From: Hyphomicrobiaceae bacterium
GTDB lineage: Bacteria > Pseudomonadota > Alphaproteobacteria > Rhizobiales > Hyphomicrobiaceae
Assembly (NCBI GenBank): GCA_025351355.1
Contig: JANXWC010000241.1
Span: 1 to 42,757 of the forward strand
DNA: 42,757 bases
Direction of reading: 5' to 3'
The notes beneath the pieces were generated by a model that was given only the letters and a program-made list of their open reading frames with translations, had not been told where the DNA came from and searched no databases. Below, piece after piece: positions 23,833 through 31,910 of the stretch (positions within the stretch are counted from its first letter, which is position 1; each line of letters starts with the position of its first letter). The position numbers and the translations under genes are program-made.

Positions 23833-26800
23833 ATGCACATCACTAAACTAAGGCTGCTGGGCTTCAAGTCTTTCGTCGAACCGACCGAACTCATCATCGA
23901 GAAGGGTCTGACCGGCGTCGTCGGCCCCAATGGCTGCGGCAAGTCGAATTTGCTGGAAGCGCTTCGCTGGGTGATGGGCGAGACGTCGCACAAGTCCATG
24001 CGCGCCTCCTCCATGGACGACGTGATCTTCTCCGGCACCAATACGCGCCCCGGCCGCAACCTCGCGGAAGTGACGATCTTCATCGACAATTCCGCGCGCC
24101 TCGCCCCGACCGAGTTCAACGACCACGACGTGCTTGAAGTGACGCGGCGCATCGAGCGCGAAATGGGCTCCGCCTACCGCGTCAACGCCAAAGAAACGCG
24201 TGCCCGCGACATCAAGATCCTGTTCGAGGATGCGGCCACCGGCGCGCGCTCGCCGGCGTTGGTGCGGCAAGGCCAGATTGCCGAAATCGTCAACTCGAAG
24301 CCTGAGCAGCGTCGCCGGATATTGGAGGATGCAGCCGGCGTTGCGGGGCTGCACTCGCGGCGCCATGACGCCGAATTGCGCCTGAAGGCTGCGGACGCCA
24401 ACCTCGCCCGCGTTGCTGATGTGCTCAACCAGCTCAACAGCCAGGTCGAAGCCCTCAAACGCCAGGCCCGCCAGGCCCGCCGCTACAAGGAAATTTCCGC
24501 CGACATCCGCAAGGCCGAAGCCATGTTGCATCACCTCGCCTGGATCGAGGGCCAGGCCCAGGTCGACAGAGAAGAGGCGGCATTACGTGCGAGCCTGGAG
24601 GCCACCGCGATGGCCACACACGCCGAAAGCGAATTGACCCGCGCAGAGCTTGCCGCGGCTGAAGTTTTGCCGACGCTGCGCGAGGCGGAGGCTGGCAAAG
24701 CCGCGGCCCTGCACCGCCTGAAAGTTGAACAGGAAAATTTCGAGCGCGAGGCGCAGCGCGCCGCCGACCGCCAACGCGAGCTGCAAATGCGCTGCGAGCA
24801 GATGCAGCGCGACGCCGCCCGCGAACAAGCGTTGGCTAAGGAAGCCGCCGGCGCCCACGTCCGCCTGTCGCGCGAAAAAGTCGATTTGGAGCGCACCGAG
24901 CACACCGCGCATGACCGCGAGCAGCGTGCCCGCACGCGGCTGGACACGGCTGCAGCTGCCGTGAAAAACATCGACCAGCGACTGGCCGGATTACAGGCTG
25001 CCGCCGCCGAGGCCCGAGCGCGGCGCAAAAGCCTGGAGGCGCAACACGTCGAGCGCCGCGAAGCCCTGCTGAAGATCGAACGGCAACTTTCCACCGTCGA
25101 CACCCAATCGCGCGAGCTTGCCGCCACCGCGCTCGACACCCAGCGTCTCGCCTCTCTGCGCCAACTCGAGCGTCAACTTGCCGACGAGCACACCATCGCC
25201 GAAGCAGCGATAATCGATGCCGAAGCGCAGGTCGCCAACACCTCCGCCGCGCTTGCCGTCGCGCGAAGCGACGCGAACGCGACGCGCTTGGCCGCCGAAC
25301 GTCTGTCCGTCGAGGTTGAGACGCTGCACAAGATCCTCAAGCCGCAAAAAAGCGGCGCACGGCCCGCGGTGCTCGACCAGATCGCCACTCAGCCGGGCTA
25401 TGAAACCGCCCTGACCGCAGCGCTCGGGGAGGATCTGGAAGCGCCGGTGACCGACGACACCCCCGTGCATTGGCGCCTCACACCGCCGCTTGCTGCCGAT
25501 CCGGCTCTGCCCGAAGGGGTCAAACCGCTCTCCCATTACGTCACTGCGCCGCCCGAACTGGCGCGCCGGTTGGCGCAGATCGGCCTCGTCTCGGTCACCG
25601 ACGGCGCACGCCTGCAACCAAGCCTCGTGCCTGGCCAGCGCCTTGTCACCAAACAAGGCGACCTGTGGCGGTGGGATGGTTTCGTGGCTGCCGCCGATGG
25701 CGAAACCGCGTCCGCCGCTCGGCTCACGCATCGCAATCGACTGGGCGGCTTGAGTGCCGAACACGAGCGCCTGCAAGCCACTTCCAAACAATGCAGCGAT
25801 GCCGAAAAAGAGGCCGCAGAGACCCACCACCACGCCGAAGAAGCCTTCCGCCGCCACCGCCAACTTGCGCGCGACACACAACTGAAGCTCGCCGAAACGC
25901 GCGATGCACTGGGCACGCTCGAACAGCAATCGCGGGAAGCCGAGCAACGCCTTGCGGTCATCGCTGAGACACGCGAGATGGCGCGCGACGCTCTCGCCGA
26001 CGCCGGCGATCGCCTAGCCGAAGTCGCGATGGCCCTTGAAACGTTGTCGCAAGCCGATGCGTTCGAGGACCAGCTCGCCGTTTGCCTTGAGGACGCTGCA
26101 GAGAAGCGAACAGCCGTTGCCGATGCGCGCGCCGATCTAGCCACGCTCGATCGCGAACACGCCGCCCGTCGGGCACGACTTGATGTAATCGATACGGACA
26201 TCGCAGTCGCGCAGGAACGCAAGCTGGGCGCCGAAGCGCAGGCCATCGATCTGGCGGAGCGGTTGTCCGCGACACTCGAAGAATTGCAAATATCAGCCGA
26301 ACTGCCGGATATGTTGGCCGAACGGCGCGACGCGCTACTCACTGCGCTGGCGCAGGCGGAACAACAGCGTCGGGCCGCCGCCGACGCTCTAGCGGCGGCC
26401 GATCAGCGCTTCCGTGATGTGCAGATCGAATTGCGCGCGGCTCAAGCTGTGTTGGCGACGGCGCGCGAAGCTCGGGCACGCGGCGAAGCGCGTCTTGAAG
26501 CCGCTCGCGCGCGGCGCGCCGAAGACAGTCGCAAGATCCGCGAAGCGCTCGATGCCCATCCGCGCCAGTGCTTGACGCTGGCCGAACATCCCGCCGACGC
26601 GCCGCTGCCGGATCGCGCCGAGGTCGAGCGCACCGTCGGTCGCCTGAAGTCCGATCGCGAACGCCTCGGTGGCGTCAATCTGGCCGCCGACGATGACCTC
26701 GCCCGCATGACAGATCAGTTCGCCGACATGGACAAGGAGCGCCTCGACGTCGAGCAGGCCATCGCCAAGCTGCGCGGCGGTATTGCCGAACTCAACAGGG

Positions 26801-27297
26801 AAGCCAAGGGCCGTCTCGACGCCGCGTTTAAAACGGTCAACGGCCATTTCCAGCGTCTGTTCGGCATTTTGTTCAACGGCGGCGAAGCGCGTCTCGCCAT
26901 GCTCGAAAGCCCCGACGATCCACTGGAAGGTGGGCTCGAAATCTTTGCGCGTCCGCCCGGCAAAAAACCGGCCACGCTCTCCCTCTTATCGGGCGGCGAG
27001 CAGACGCTGACCGCGCTATCGCTGATCTTCGCGGTGTTTCTGACCAACCCGTCACCCATCTGCGTGCTCGATGAAGTCGACGCGCCGCTGGACGACGCCA
27101 ACGTCGACCGTTTCTGCCTGATGATGGAGCGCATGGCCGAGGAAACCGACACGCGCTTCCTGGTCATCACGCATCACCCCATGACGATGGCGCGCATGAA
27201 CCGCCTGTTCGGCGTGACGATGGCCGAGAAAGGCGTCAGCCAACTCGTTTCCGTCGATCTCGAAATCGCCCGCACATTCGTCGAGGCTGCGGAGTAG
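23833..27297 (+). CDS. smc: Chromosome segregation ATPase SMC
   Basis: The central ATPase of the SMC-ScpAB condensin that organises and segregates the chromosome. The 1154-residue product has the N-terminal head with Walker A GPNGCGKS (31-38), a long coiled coil, a hinge region around residues 500-650, a second coiled coil, and the C-terminal head with the signature LSGGEQ (1052-1057) and Walker B CVLDEVDAPLDD (D1080, E1081). The length is normal for alphaproteobacterial SMC. Coiled-coil regions are very rich in Ala, Arg and Glu. It begins 142 bases after the lipoprotein gene. No scpA or scpB is in the window. Confidence 0.96.
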   Translation: MHITKLRLLGFKSFVEPTELIIEKGLTGVVGPNGCGKSNLLEALRWVMGETSHKSMRASSMDDVIFSGTNTRPGRNLAEVTIFIDNSARLAPTEFNDHDVLEVTRRIEREMGSAYRVNAKETRARDIKILFEDAATGARSPALVRQGQIAEIVNSKPEQRRRILEDAAGVAGLHSRRHDAELRLKAADANLARVADVLNQLNSQVEALKRQARQARRYKEISADIRKAEAMLHHLAWIEGQAQVDREEAALRASLEATAMATHAESELTRAELAAAEVLPTLREAEAGKAAALHRLKVEQENFEREAQRAADRQRELQMRCEQMQRDAAREQALAKEAAGAHVRLSREKVDLERTEHTAHDREQRARTRLDTAAAAVKNIDQRLAGLQAAAAEARARRKSLEAQHVERREALLKIERQLSTVDTQSRELAATALDTQRLASLRQLERQLADEHTIAEAAIIDAEAQVANTSAALAVARSDANATRLAAERLSVEVETLHKILKPQKSGARPAVLDQIATQPGYETALTAALGEDLEAPVTDDTPVHWRLTPPLAADPALPEGVKPLSHYVTAPPELARRLAQIGLVSVTDGARLQPSLVPGQRLVTKQGDLWRWDGFVAAADGETASAARLTHRNRLGGLSAEHERLQATSKQCSDAEKEAAETHHHAEEAFRRHRQLARDTQLKLAETRDALGTLEQQSREAEQRLAVIAETREMARDALADAGDRLAEVAMALETLSQADAFEDQLAVCLEDAAEKRTAVADARADLATLDREHAARRARLDVIDTDIAVAQERKLGAEAQAIDLAERLSATLEELQISAELPDMLAERRDALLTALAQAEQQRRAAADALAAADQRFRDVQIELRAAQAVLATAREARARGEARLEAARARRAEDSRKIREALDAHPRQCLTLAEHPADAPLPDRAEVERTVGRLKSDRERLGGVNLAADDDLARMTDQFADMDKERLDVEQAIAKLRGGIAELNREAKGRLDAAFKTVNGHFQRLFGILFNGGEARLAMLESPDDPLEGGLEIFARPPGKKPATLSLLSGGEQTLTALSLIFAVFLTNPSPICVLDEVDAPLDDANVDRFCLMMERMAEETDTRFLVITHHPMTMARMNRLFGVTMAEKGVSQLVSVDLEIARTFVEAAE

Positions 27298-27679
27298 GGT
27301 CCGCCGCGCGCAAATGCCCGATAGTGGGGGAATAATACCGACTCTGGCCGGCGATGCTGCAGGTCAGCGCGCCGATCCGCGACAACCGCTTCAGTCACGG
27401 GTAGAACGCCAGCCACCACGGCCAGATCAGCGGCGACGTCCAGGTACCACAGCAGCCGACAACGAACGGACGCGATGCCCCACGTAGCATCTTCCTTAAG
27501 CGCGCTCTCCAGCCGCCACGCTAAACTTCTGAGCATCCAGACAACGGCCAGATGCGCCAGTTCTCGAGCATAGCCACACAGATACACTCATCGCTCGTTC
27601 GAGCGCGACCTCGGCGTTGCCAGCACCTCCGACAACTTGCTCGCCGTATCCGGCTAAGGGTCCATAGCCATCATCCCCC
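27298..27679 (-). other. Stretch without an assignable gene after smc
   Basis: About 380 bases between the convergent smc and TRAP genes. A minus-strand open frame runs through it and into the smc 3' end, but its translation (for example LLWYLDVAADLAVVAGVLP then Arg-rich sequence) matches no family I know and has no ribosome binding site. It could be a decayed gene. No tRNA, repeat or strong terminator is visible. Confidence 0.4.
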
Positions 27680-29055
27680 TCATCGCGGCGTCGTCAGCGG
27701 CGGTACTGGCGGCAATCCACCGGCACCCCCTCCCATCATCTGCCGTAAACGTTGCTCGACCTCCGCCGCACTGGGCGTACTGGATGCACTTGCCGCGGGC
27801 GTCGAAGGCTCGAGCAGATGCGTCAGCCGTGGAACCGCCAGCGTCGTGGCCAGTACGACAACCTGCACCAGCAGAAACGGCGCCAATGCGGCAATTGTCG
27901 CGCTGAGTGCGGCGCCCGTTCGCAGGCTCGCGCGCGCCAGCATTAACGCCGCTCCGAACGGCGGCAGCAGGAAACTCGACTGCAGCACCAGCAGCACGAG
28001 CACGCCGAACCAGGTCGCATCCGGCACGCGCATCAGCACAGGCGGCGCCAAGATCGGCACCACGACGAAAATGATTTCGAATGCATCTTGTCGGTCCCGA
28101 GCAGCCGCAAGACGAGCGTGAAGGTGGTTGCCGCCAGCAGCGGCGCGAACAGAACGCCAGTGGAAGCCAGCGTCTCCGAGAGGACGCGCGCGAGTTCGCC
28201 GCGACGCAGGGAACCGCTCGTCAGCGCCCAACCGAACAACAGTACTGCGCCAGCGGCGGCGGCCTCGACAGCGTAGAATTGTCCCATGACCACACCGCCG
28301 AGCAACCCACCGATGACGGCCAGCGCCACAACGGAAGTCACCATGTCGCGGCCACTCGGTCGGTCCATTCCGATTGTCTGCCGAGGCTGATGGCGGCCGA
28401 GCCAGAACGCCACGCCGATTGCGCCCAATACGAACATCGCCGCGGCCGGCAGTGCGCCGCGCATCAGATCCTGCGTATTGACGATGCGCTCGCCGCGCCC
28501 GGTCGCATTGCTGGCAATCGTATGCGCGGTCAGCAGCGCATCGCCGAGCAGGATCAGCACCAGCGATGGCGGCACGACCACGCCCAAAGTGCCGGCGACG
28601 GCGATGATGGCCTCGCGCGTCGCGCCCGCGACCCTGGCGCCTGCCAATCTGGGTCCGACCGTACGCGTCATCGCCAGCACGCTCGCGCCGACCGACCCAT
28701 TCATTGGCCCTATCAACGCGCCAAGACCGATGCCGGCCACCATCGGCGCCGCCGGCCCACTGCCGGCAAGGCGCGAAAAGCAACAAAACAAGGCTTCCGC
28801 CAAGCCGATGCGGTTGAGCAGCGCGCCCATCAGCAGATAGAGAGGCAGTGCTTGCAGCAAATCGTTCTCGAGCAGATTGAGTAACCGAACCGGCAGCGCG
28901 CCAAGTAGGTCGAGCGTCACGGCGCCCGTCGACAGGCCGGTGAGCGCGCCGATGACTGCGGCGAGCAGCAGGGCGATATAGGCCGGCAAACCTGTCCCGA
29001 TCACGACAGCGACAACCAGCGCGAGCAGCGTCAAGCCAAAAGCTGCCGTGGTCAT
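27680..29055 (-). pseudogene. TRAP transporter large permease (DctM type), internal deletion and frameshift
   Basis: The DctM subunit is the multi-helix channel of a TRAP carboxylate transporter. From the ATG at 29055 the frame encodes a normal N-terminal two thirds (GALIGPMNGSVGASVLAMTR, TLGVVVPPSLVLILLGDALL, up to LRLLGTDK). At about 28086-28092 it loses homology, while the next frame picks up exactly the family's later motif, DAFEIIFVVVPILAPPVL, and runs to a stop at 27680. Roughly 30 to 35 residues (one helix) that should lie between these motifs are missing, so this is an out-of-frame deletion rather than a one-base slip; no homopolymer is present at the junction. A truncated product ending at 28033 could be made but is unlikely to work. 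The small subunit lies immediately upstream and looks intact. Confidence 0.8.
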
Positions 29056-29061
29056 GATCGG

Positions 29062-29568
29062 CTACTCATGATTGGATTTTCTTGCCGGCTGGTCGTTGCC
29101 GGACAACAAGTGCACTAGATCGACCAATGCCTGCAGCGCGATCAACGCCAGCAAGACGCCTAACGCCAGCTTGACGATGAAGTAGCCGGGATTGCCGGTA
29201 TCGGAAAAGCGCTCCCCGCCGGCGACCGATCGCCCGATCGTGGGCGCCGCCGATGCGAGCACGAATAAACTCCATGGCAGCAATGCGGCAATGTTGCCGA
29301 AGGCAGCCAGCGTGGCCCGTGTTTGCGGCCGGAACCGCTGCGCCACCGCGTCCGTCGCCAGATGCATGTGGGCCCGCGTCGCCGCGACAACGCTGGCAGC
29401 AACGAACAGTGCGAAAAGCCATTGACCGAGATCGTTGGCTTCGCGGGAATAGGCCTTGACGATCTCGCGTAACGGCCACTGCAGGAACAGCAGCGCCATG
29501 ATCGGCAACGCCAACCAGCGCACTGCCGACAGCACCCCGCCGATCAGCCGATCAAGGTGTCGTAACAT
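29062..29568 (-). CDS. TRAP transporter small permease (DctQ type)
   Basis: The 168-residue product has four hydrophobic helices, the layout of the DctQ small membrane subunit (LALPIMALLFLQWPLREIV; GQWLFALFVAASVVAATRAHMHLATDAVA; LPWSLFVLASAAP; FIVKLALGVLLALIALQALVDLVHLL). Its C-terminus is six bases from the start of the large subunit, so the pair is co-transcribed. The substrate-binding protein (DctP) is not in the window. Since the large subunit is broken, this subunit probably has no partner. The ATG at 29568 (MLRHLDR) is preferred over the in-frame upstream ATG at 29598. Confidence 0.83.
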   Translation of the reverse strand: MLRHLDRLIGGVLSAVRWLALPIMALLFLQWPLREIVKAYSREANDLGQWLFALFVAASVVAATRAHMHLATDAVAQRFRPQTRATLAAFGNIAALLPWSLFVLASAAPTIGRSVAGGERFSDTGNPGYFIVKLALGVLLALIALQALVDLVHLLSGNDQPARKSNHE

Positions 29569-29616
29569 GCTCCGTCCATCCCCTCGCCCTACCTGCAACG
29601 TGACCCGTTTGCGCCC

Positions 29617-30039
29617 TCAACCGCCGTTTGGCTTACCGCGCTCGACCGTTACCCGGCTGATGACCTTACCGGTCGTCAGATCTAGCACTGCGATCATGTC
29701 GCCGGCACCTTCCGCCGCCTCGTATAAAACAGCGACCCGGATGCCGGTTAGGGATATTTGTTTGATGCGCGCACCCGCGGGCAGTGACAACCGCACATCC
29801 GGCAGCAGGACCGGCTCCAGGGCCGCAATCGTCGCCGACGATGCTGCTTGCGTTCCCGACGCCCGCGCGAGATAGATGACCCGGCCAATCAACACTGCGA
29901 CGCCTGCAACGAGCACCACGGTCATGGCGACTACTGCTTGGCGCAGCCAGCGGATCTGGTCGTCCGACAGTAGCGCGTCAACGGCGGGTGCCGCCTCATC
30001 GGGCGTTCGCCCCGTCTCAGGCAATGGATGTTTGGTCAT
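29617..30039 (-). CDS. Small single-span membrane protein, unknown (DUF6476-like)
   Basis: The 140-residue product has one transmembrane helix (about residues 36-58, VVAMTVVLVAGVAVLIGRVIYL) preceded by a cytoplasmic DDQIRWLRQ motif and followed by a periplasmic beta-rich part (VRLSLPAGARIKQISLTGIRVAVLYE...MIAVLDLTTGKVISRVTV). Alphaproteobacteria commonly carry such a protein next to a RluA-family gene; I recall it as DUF6476 but cannot verify the number. It is divergent from rluD with only 24 bases between the two start codons, so the promoters must overlap coding sequence. Confidence 0.75.
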   Translation of the reverse strand: MTKHPLPETGRTPDEAAPAVDALLSDDQIRWLRQAVVAMTVVLVAGVAVLIGRVIYLARASGTQAASSATIAALEPVLLPDVRLSLPAGARIKQISLTGIRVAVLYEAAEGAGDMIAVLDLTTGKVISRVTVERGKPNGG

Positions 30040-30063
30040 GCTGGATCAGGATACTCAAATCGA

Positions 30064-31080
30064 ATGACGATCTTGCCGGATGACAAATTCGTGACCGTCG
30101 ACGGCGACAGTGCAGGACAGCGCATCGACGTGGTACTGACGCGCGCACTGCCCGAGTTGACGCGGTCCCGTCTGCAGAGCCTGATCCGCGACGGGGCGGT
30201 ACGCCGTGTCGACGGGGCGACGATAGAAGTCCCCGGCCTCAGGGTCAAATCAGGCGACGTTTTCGCGATCGCAATTCCGGACGCGGAACCGGCCAAGCCG
30301 GAAGGCGAGAATATCCCGTTGGACGTCGTTTACGAAGACCGCGCCGTGATCGTCATAGATAAGCCCGCGGGTCTCGTCGTCCATCCAGCTGCCGGGCACG
30401 CCACGGGAACCCTTGTGAATGCGCTGATTGCCCATTGCGGCGATAGCTTATCCGGCATTGGCGGCGTCCGCCGGCCCGGCATCGTGCATCGTCTCGACAA
30501 GGACACCACGGGCCTGATGGTGGTCGCCAAGACGGACGCCGCGCACCACAGCTTGTCCGAACAGTTCGCCGCCCATGGTGCCGACGGCCGCCTCGAGCGG
30601 GGCTATGCGGCCGTTGTCTGGGGGGTGCCGGAGCCCAGCGCCGGACGCATCGAGGGCGCCATCGGTCGTAAAATCCATCACCGTACCCGCATGGCCGTGG
30701 TGCGTGAGGAACACGGGCGCCACGCCGCCACTCGCTACCAGACCGTCGGCCACTATCCGTCATCCGCTCTCATCGGGATTGCGGCGACCTCATTGATCCG
30801 CTGTACGCTGGAAACCGGGCGCACGCATCAGGTCCGCGTCCACTTGGCGCATATCGGTCATCCGTTGCTCGGCGACGCGACTTACGGTGCCGGTTTCCAA
30901 ACTCGCATTCACAAACTTGGTCCTCAGGCGCAGGCGGCACTGGTGCGATTGAACCGCCAGGCCCTGCACGCCGAACTGCTGGCTTTCGAGCATCCAATTA
31001 CCGCCAAACCGATGCGGTTCCAGTCGCGTTTACCAAATGACCTCGCCGAGTTGGTCGAATGTCTCGCTGCCGGCGTTTAG
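30064..31080 (+). CDS. rluD: RluA-family 23S rRNA pseudouridine synthase
   Basis: The 338-residue product has an N-terminal S4-like RNA-binding domain (GQRIDVVLTRALPELTRSRLQSLIRDGAV) and a catalytic domain with the RluA signature HRLDKDTTGL (catalytic Asp145) and the later RTHQVRVHLAHIGHPLLGD. With an S4 domain and this length it is the RluD type, which modifies 23S rRNA helix 69. The ATG at 30064 is preferred over the upstream in-frame 30028 start because the family begins near here. The gene is divergent from a small membrane protein gene, as is common in alphaproteobacteria. RluC-type activity cannot be fully excluded. Confidence 0.9.
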   Translation: MTILPDDKFVTVDGDSAGQRIDVVLTRALPELTRSRLQSLIRDGAVRRVDGATIEVPGLRVKSGDVFAIAIPDAEPAKPEGENIPLDVVYEDRAVIVIDKPAGLVVHPAAGHATGTLVNALIAHCGDSLSGIGGVRRPGIVHRLDKDTTGLMVVAKTDAAHHSLSEQFAAHGADGRLERGYAAVVWGVPEPSAGRIEGAIGRKIHHRTRMAVVREEHGRHAATRYQTVGHYPSSALIGIAATSLIRCTLETGRTHQVRVHLAHIGHPLLGDATYGAGFQTRIHKLGPQAQAALVRLNRQALHAELLAFEHPITAKPMRFQSRLPNDLAELVECLAAGV

Positions 31081-31192
31081 CAGCCGCAAAAGTGCGCGGG
31101 TCGCTGATTGCCAAGTCAAACGCGATACGACACTCTGTCATCAATGCGGGATATCGATGTGCACGCCGCCATCAGCCAATTTGGAGCAACAC

Positions 31193-31678
31193 ATGCATTT
31201 CAATCGACTTCTGCCAGCGGCAATTATTACCTTGGTAGCAGCATCTGGTCTTTCCGAGGCGCGGGCCGATGCTGCCGGCACATTTGCAACGATGGGCGGT
31301 TCCTGGGCCGGCTCCGGGCAGATGCGACTGGAAAGCGGGCGCACCGAAAACCTGCGCTGCCGGGCCAATTATTCTGCACGCAAGGACGGCCAGGGACTGG
31401 GCATCGCGCTGCGCTGTGCCAGCGCCTCGAGCAAGGTGGATCTGCGTGCCAACCTGACCGCGTCCGGCAATCGCATTTCGGGCAATTGGGAAGAGCGCGA
31501 ATTCAATACAGGTGGGAACGCCTCCGGTAGCGCTAGCGGAAATCAGATCTCGCTTTCCATCAATGGCGGCATCGACGGTTCGATGTCGGTGACGACCAAT
31601 GGAGGGCGCCAAAGCGTGTCAATTACAACCGACAACGTCGCCCTCAAAGGCATCAAGATGAGTCTTTCCCGCGAGTAA
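31193..31678 (+). CDS. Secreted beta-rich protein of unknown function
   Basis: The 161-residue product has a signal peptide (MHFNRLLPAAIITLVAASGLSEARADA). The mature part is rich in Gly, Ser and Asn with alternating polar and hydrophobic residues, opening with GGSWAGSGQM and containing paired cysteines (NLRCRANY, ALRCAS) that could form one disulfide. Motifs SGNRISGNWEER and NTGGNASGSASGNQIS suggest a lipocalin- or beta-barrel-like fold. I know it only as a conserved hypothetical type in Hyphomicrobiales. TTGGAG lies six bases before the ATG at 31193, which decides the start. A hairpin repeat begins at its stop codon. Confidence 0.75.
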   Translation: MHFNRLLPAAIITLVAASGLSEARADAAGTFATMGGSWAGSGQMRLESGRTENLRCRANYSARKDGQGLGIALRCASASSKVDLRANLTASGNRISGNWEEREFNTGGNASGSASGNQISLSINGGIDGSMSVTTNGGRQSVSITTDNVALKGIKMSLSRE

Positions 31679-31710
31679 TATCAGCGGTCATTATTCTTGA
31701 CCGATGGTAT
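31678..31710. repeat. Imperfect hairpin, first of two related palindromes
   Basis: Arms 31678-31690 and 31698-31710 pair at 11 of 13 positions around a 7-base loop. The sequence resembles the perfect palindrome at 31757-31789 (shared CGGTCA and TGACCG core), and it begins at the last base of the preceding stop codon. There is no T-run. Confidence 0.7.
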
Positions 31711-31756
31711 GCGCACGCGGGGTTGGTGGGGCGGCCGCGCGCAAACAAAGAATCTG

Positions 31757-31789
31757 ATACCGACGGTCATTCGTTTTGACCGTCGGTAT
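31757..31789. repeat. Perfect 13-bp inverted repeat, second of two related palindromes
   Basis: ATACCGACGGTCA (31757-31769) and its exact complement (31777-31789) surround a 7-base loop. Together with the copy 79 bases upstream it forms a tandem pair in the convergent intergenic region. It could be a REP-type element, a regulator binding site, or a processing/termination structure. Confidence 0.8.
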
Positions 31790-31793
31790 AAGC

Positions 31794-31833
31794 AAAAAAA
31801 TGCGCCGGATACCCTGGGGGAGGCATCCGGCGC
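31794..31833 (-). terminator. Intrinsic terminator of the RTX gene
   Basis: On the minus strand, GCGCCGGAT (31833-31825) pairs with ATCCGGCGC (31810-31802) over nine perfect base pairs, and the stem is followed by a seven-base T-run (31800-31794). It is 78 bases past the stop of the RTX gene. Confidence 0.8.
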
Positions 31834-31910
31834 GAGCATGCGCCATCCATTTCGGGACGGGCGGCGCATGAGAGCTGGTGTCAGGCGGTGAGCGCCGGAT
31901 TGCACCGTTG

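Noticed and set aside
24420-24490. Short direct repeats in smc (CGCCAGGCC-type) considered as a repeat array.
   Set aside because: They encode the repeated QAR residues of the SMC coiled coil and are explained by coding sequence.
27174-27587. A minus-strand open frame spanning the smc 3' end and the gap after it.
   Set aside because: About a third overlaps smc antisense, there is no supporting ribosome binding site and the translation is Arg/Ala-rich without family motifs.
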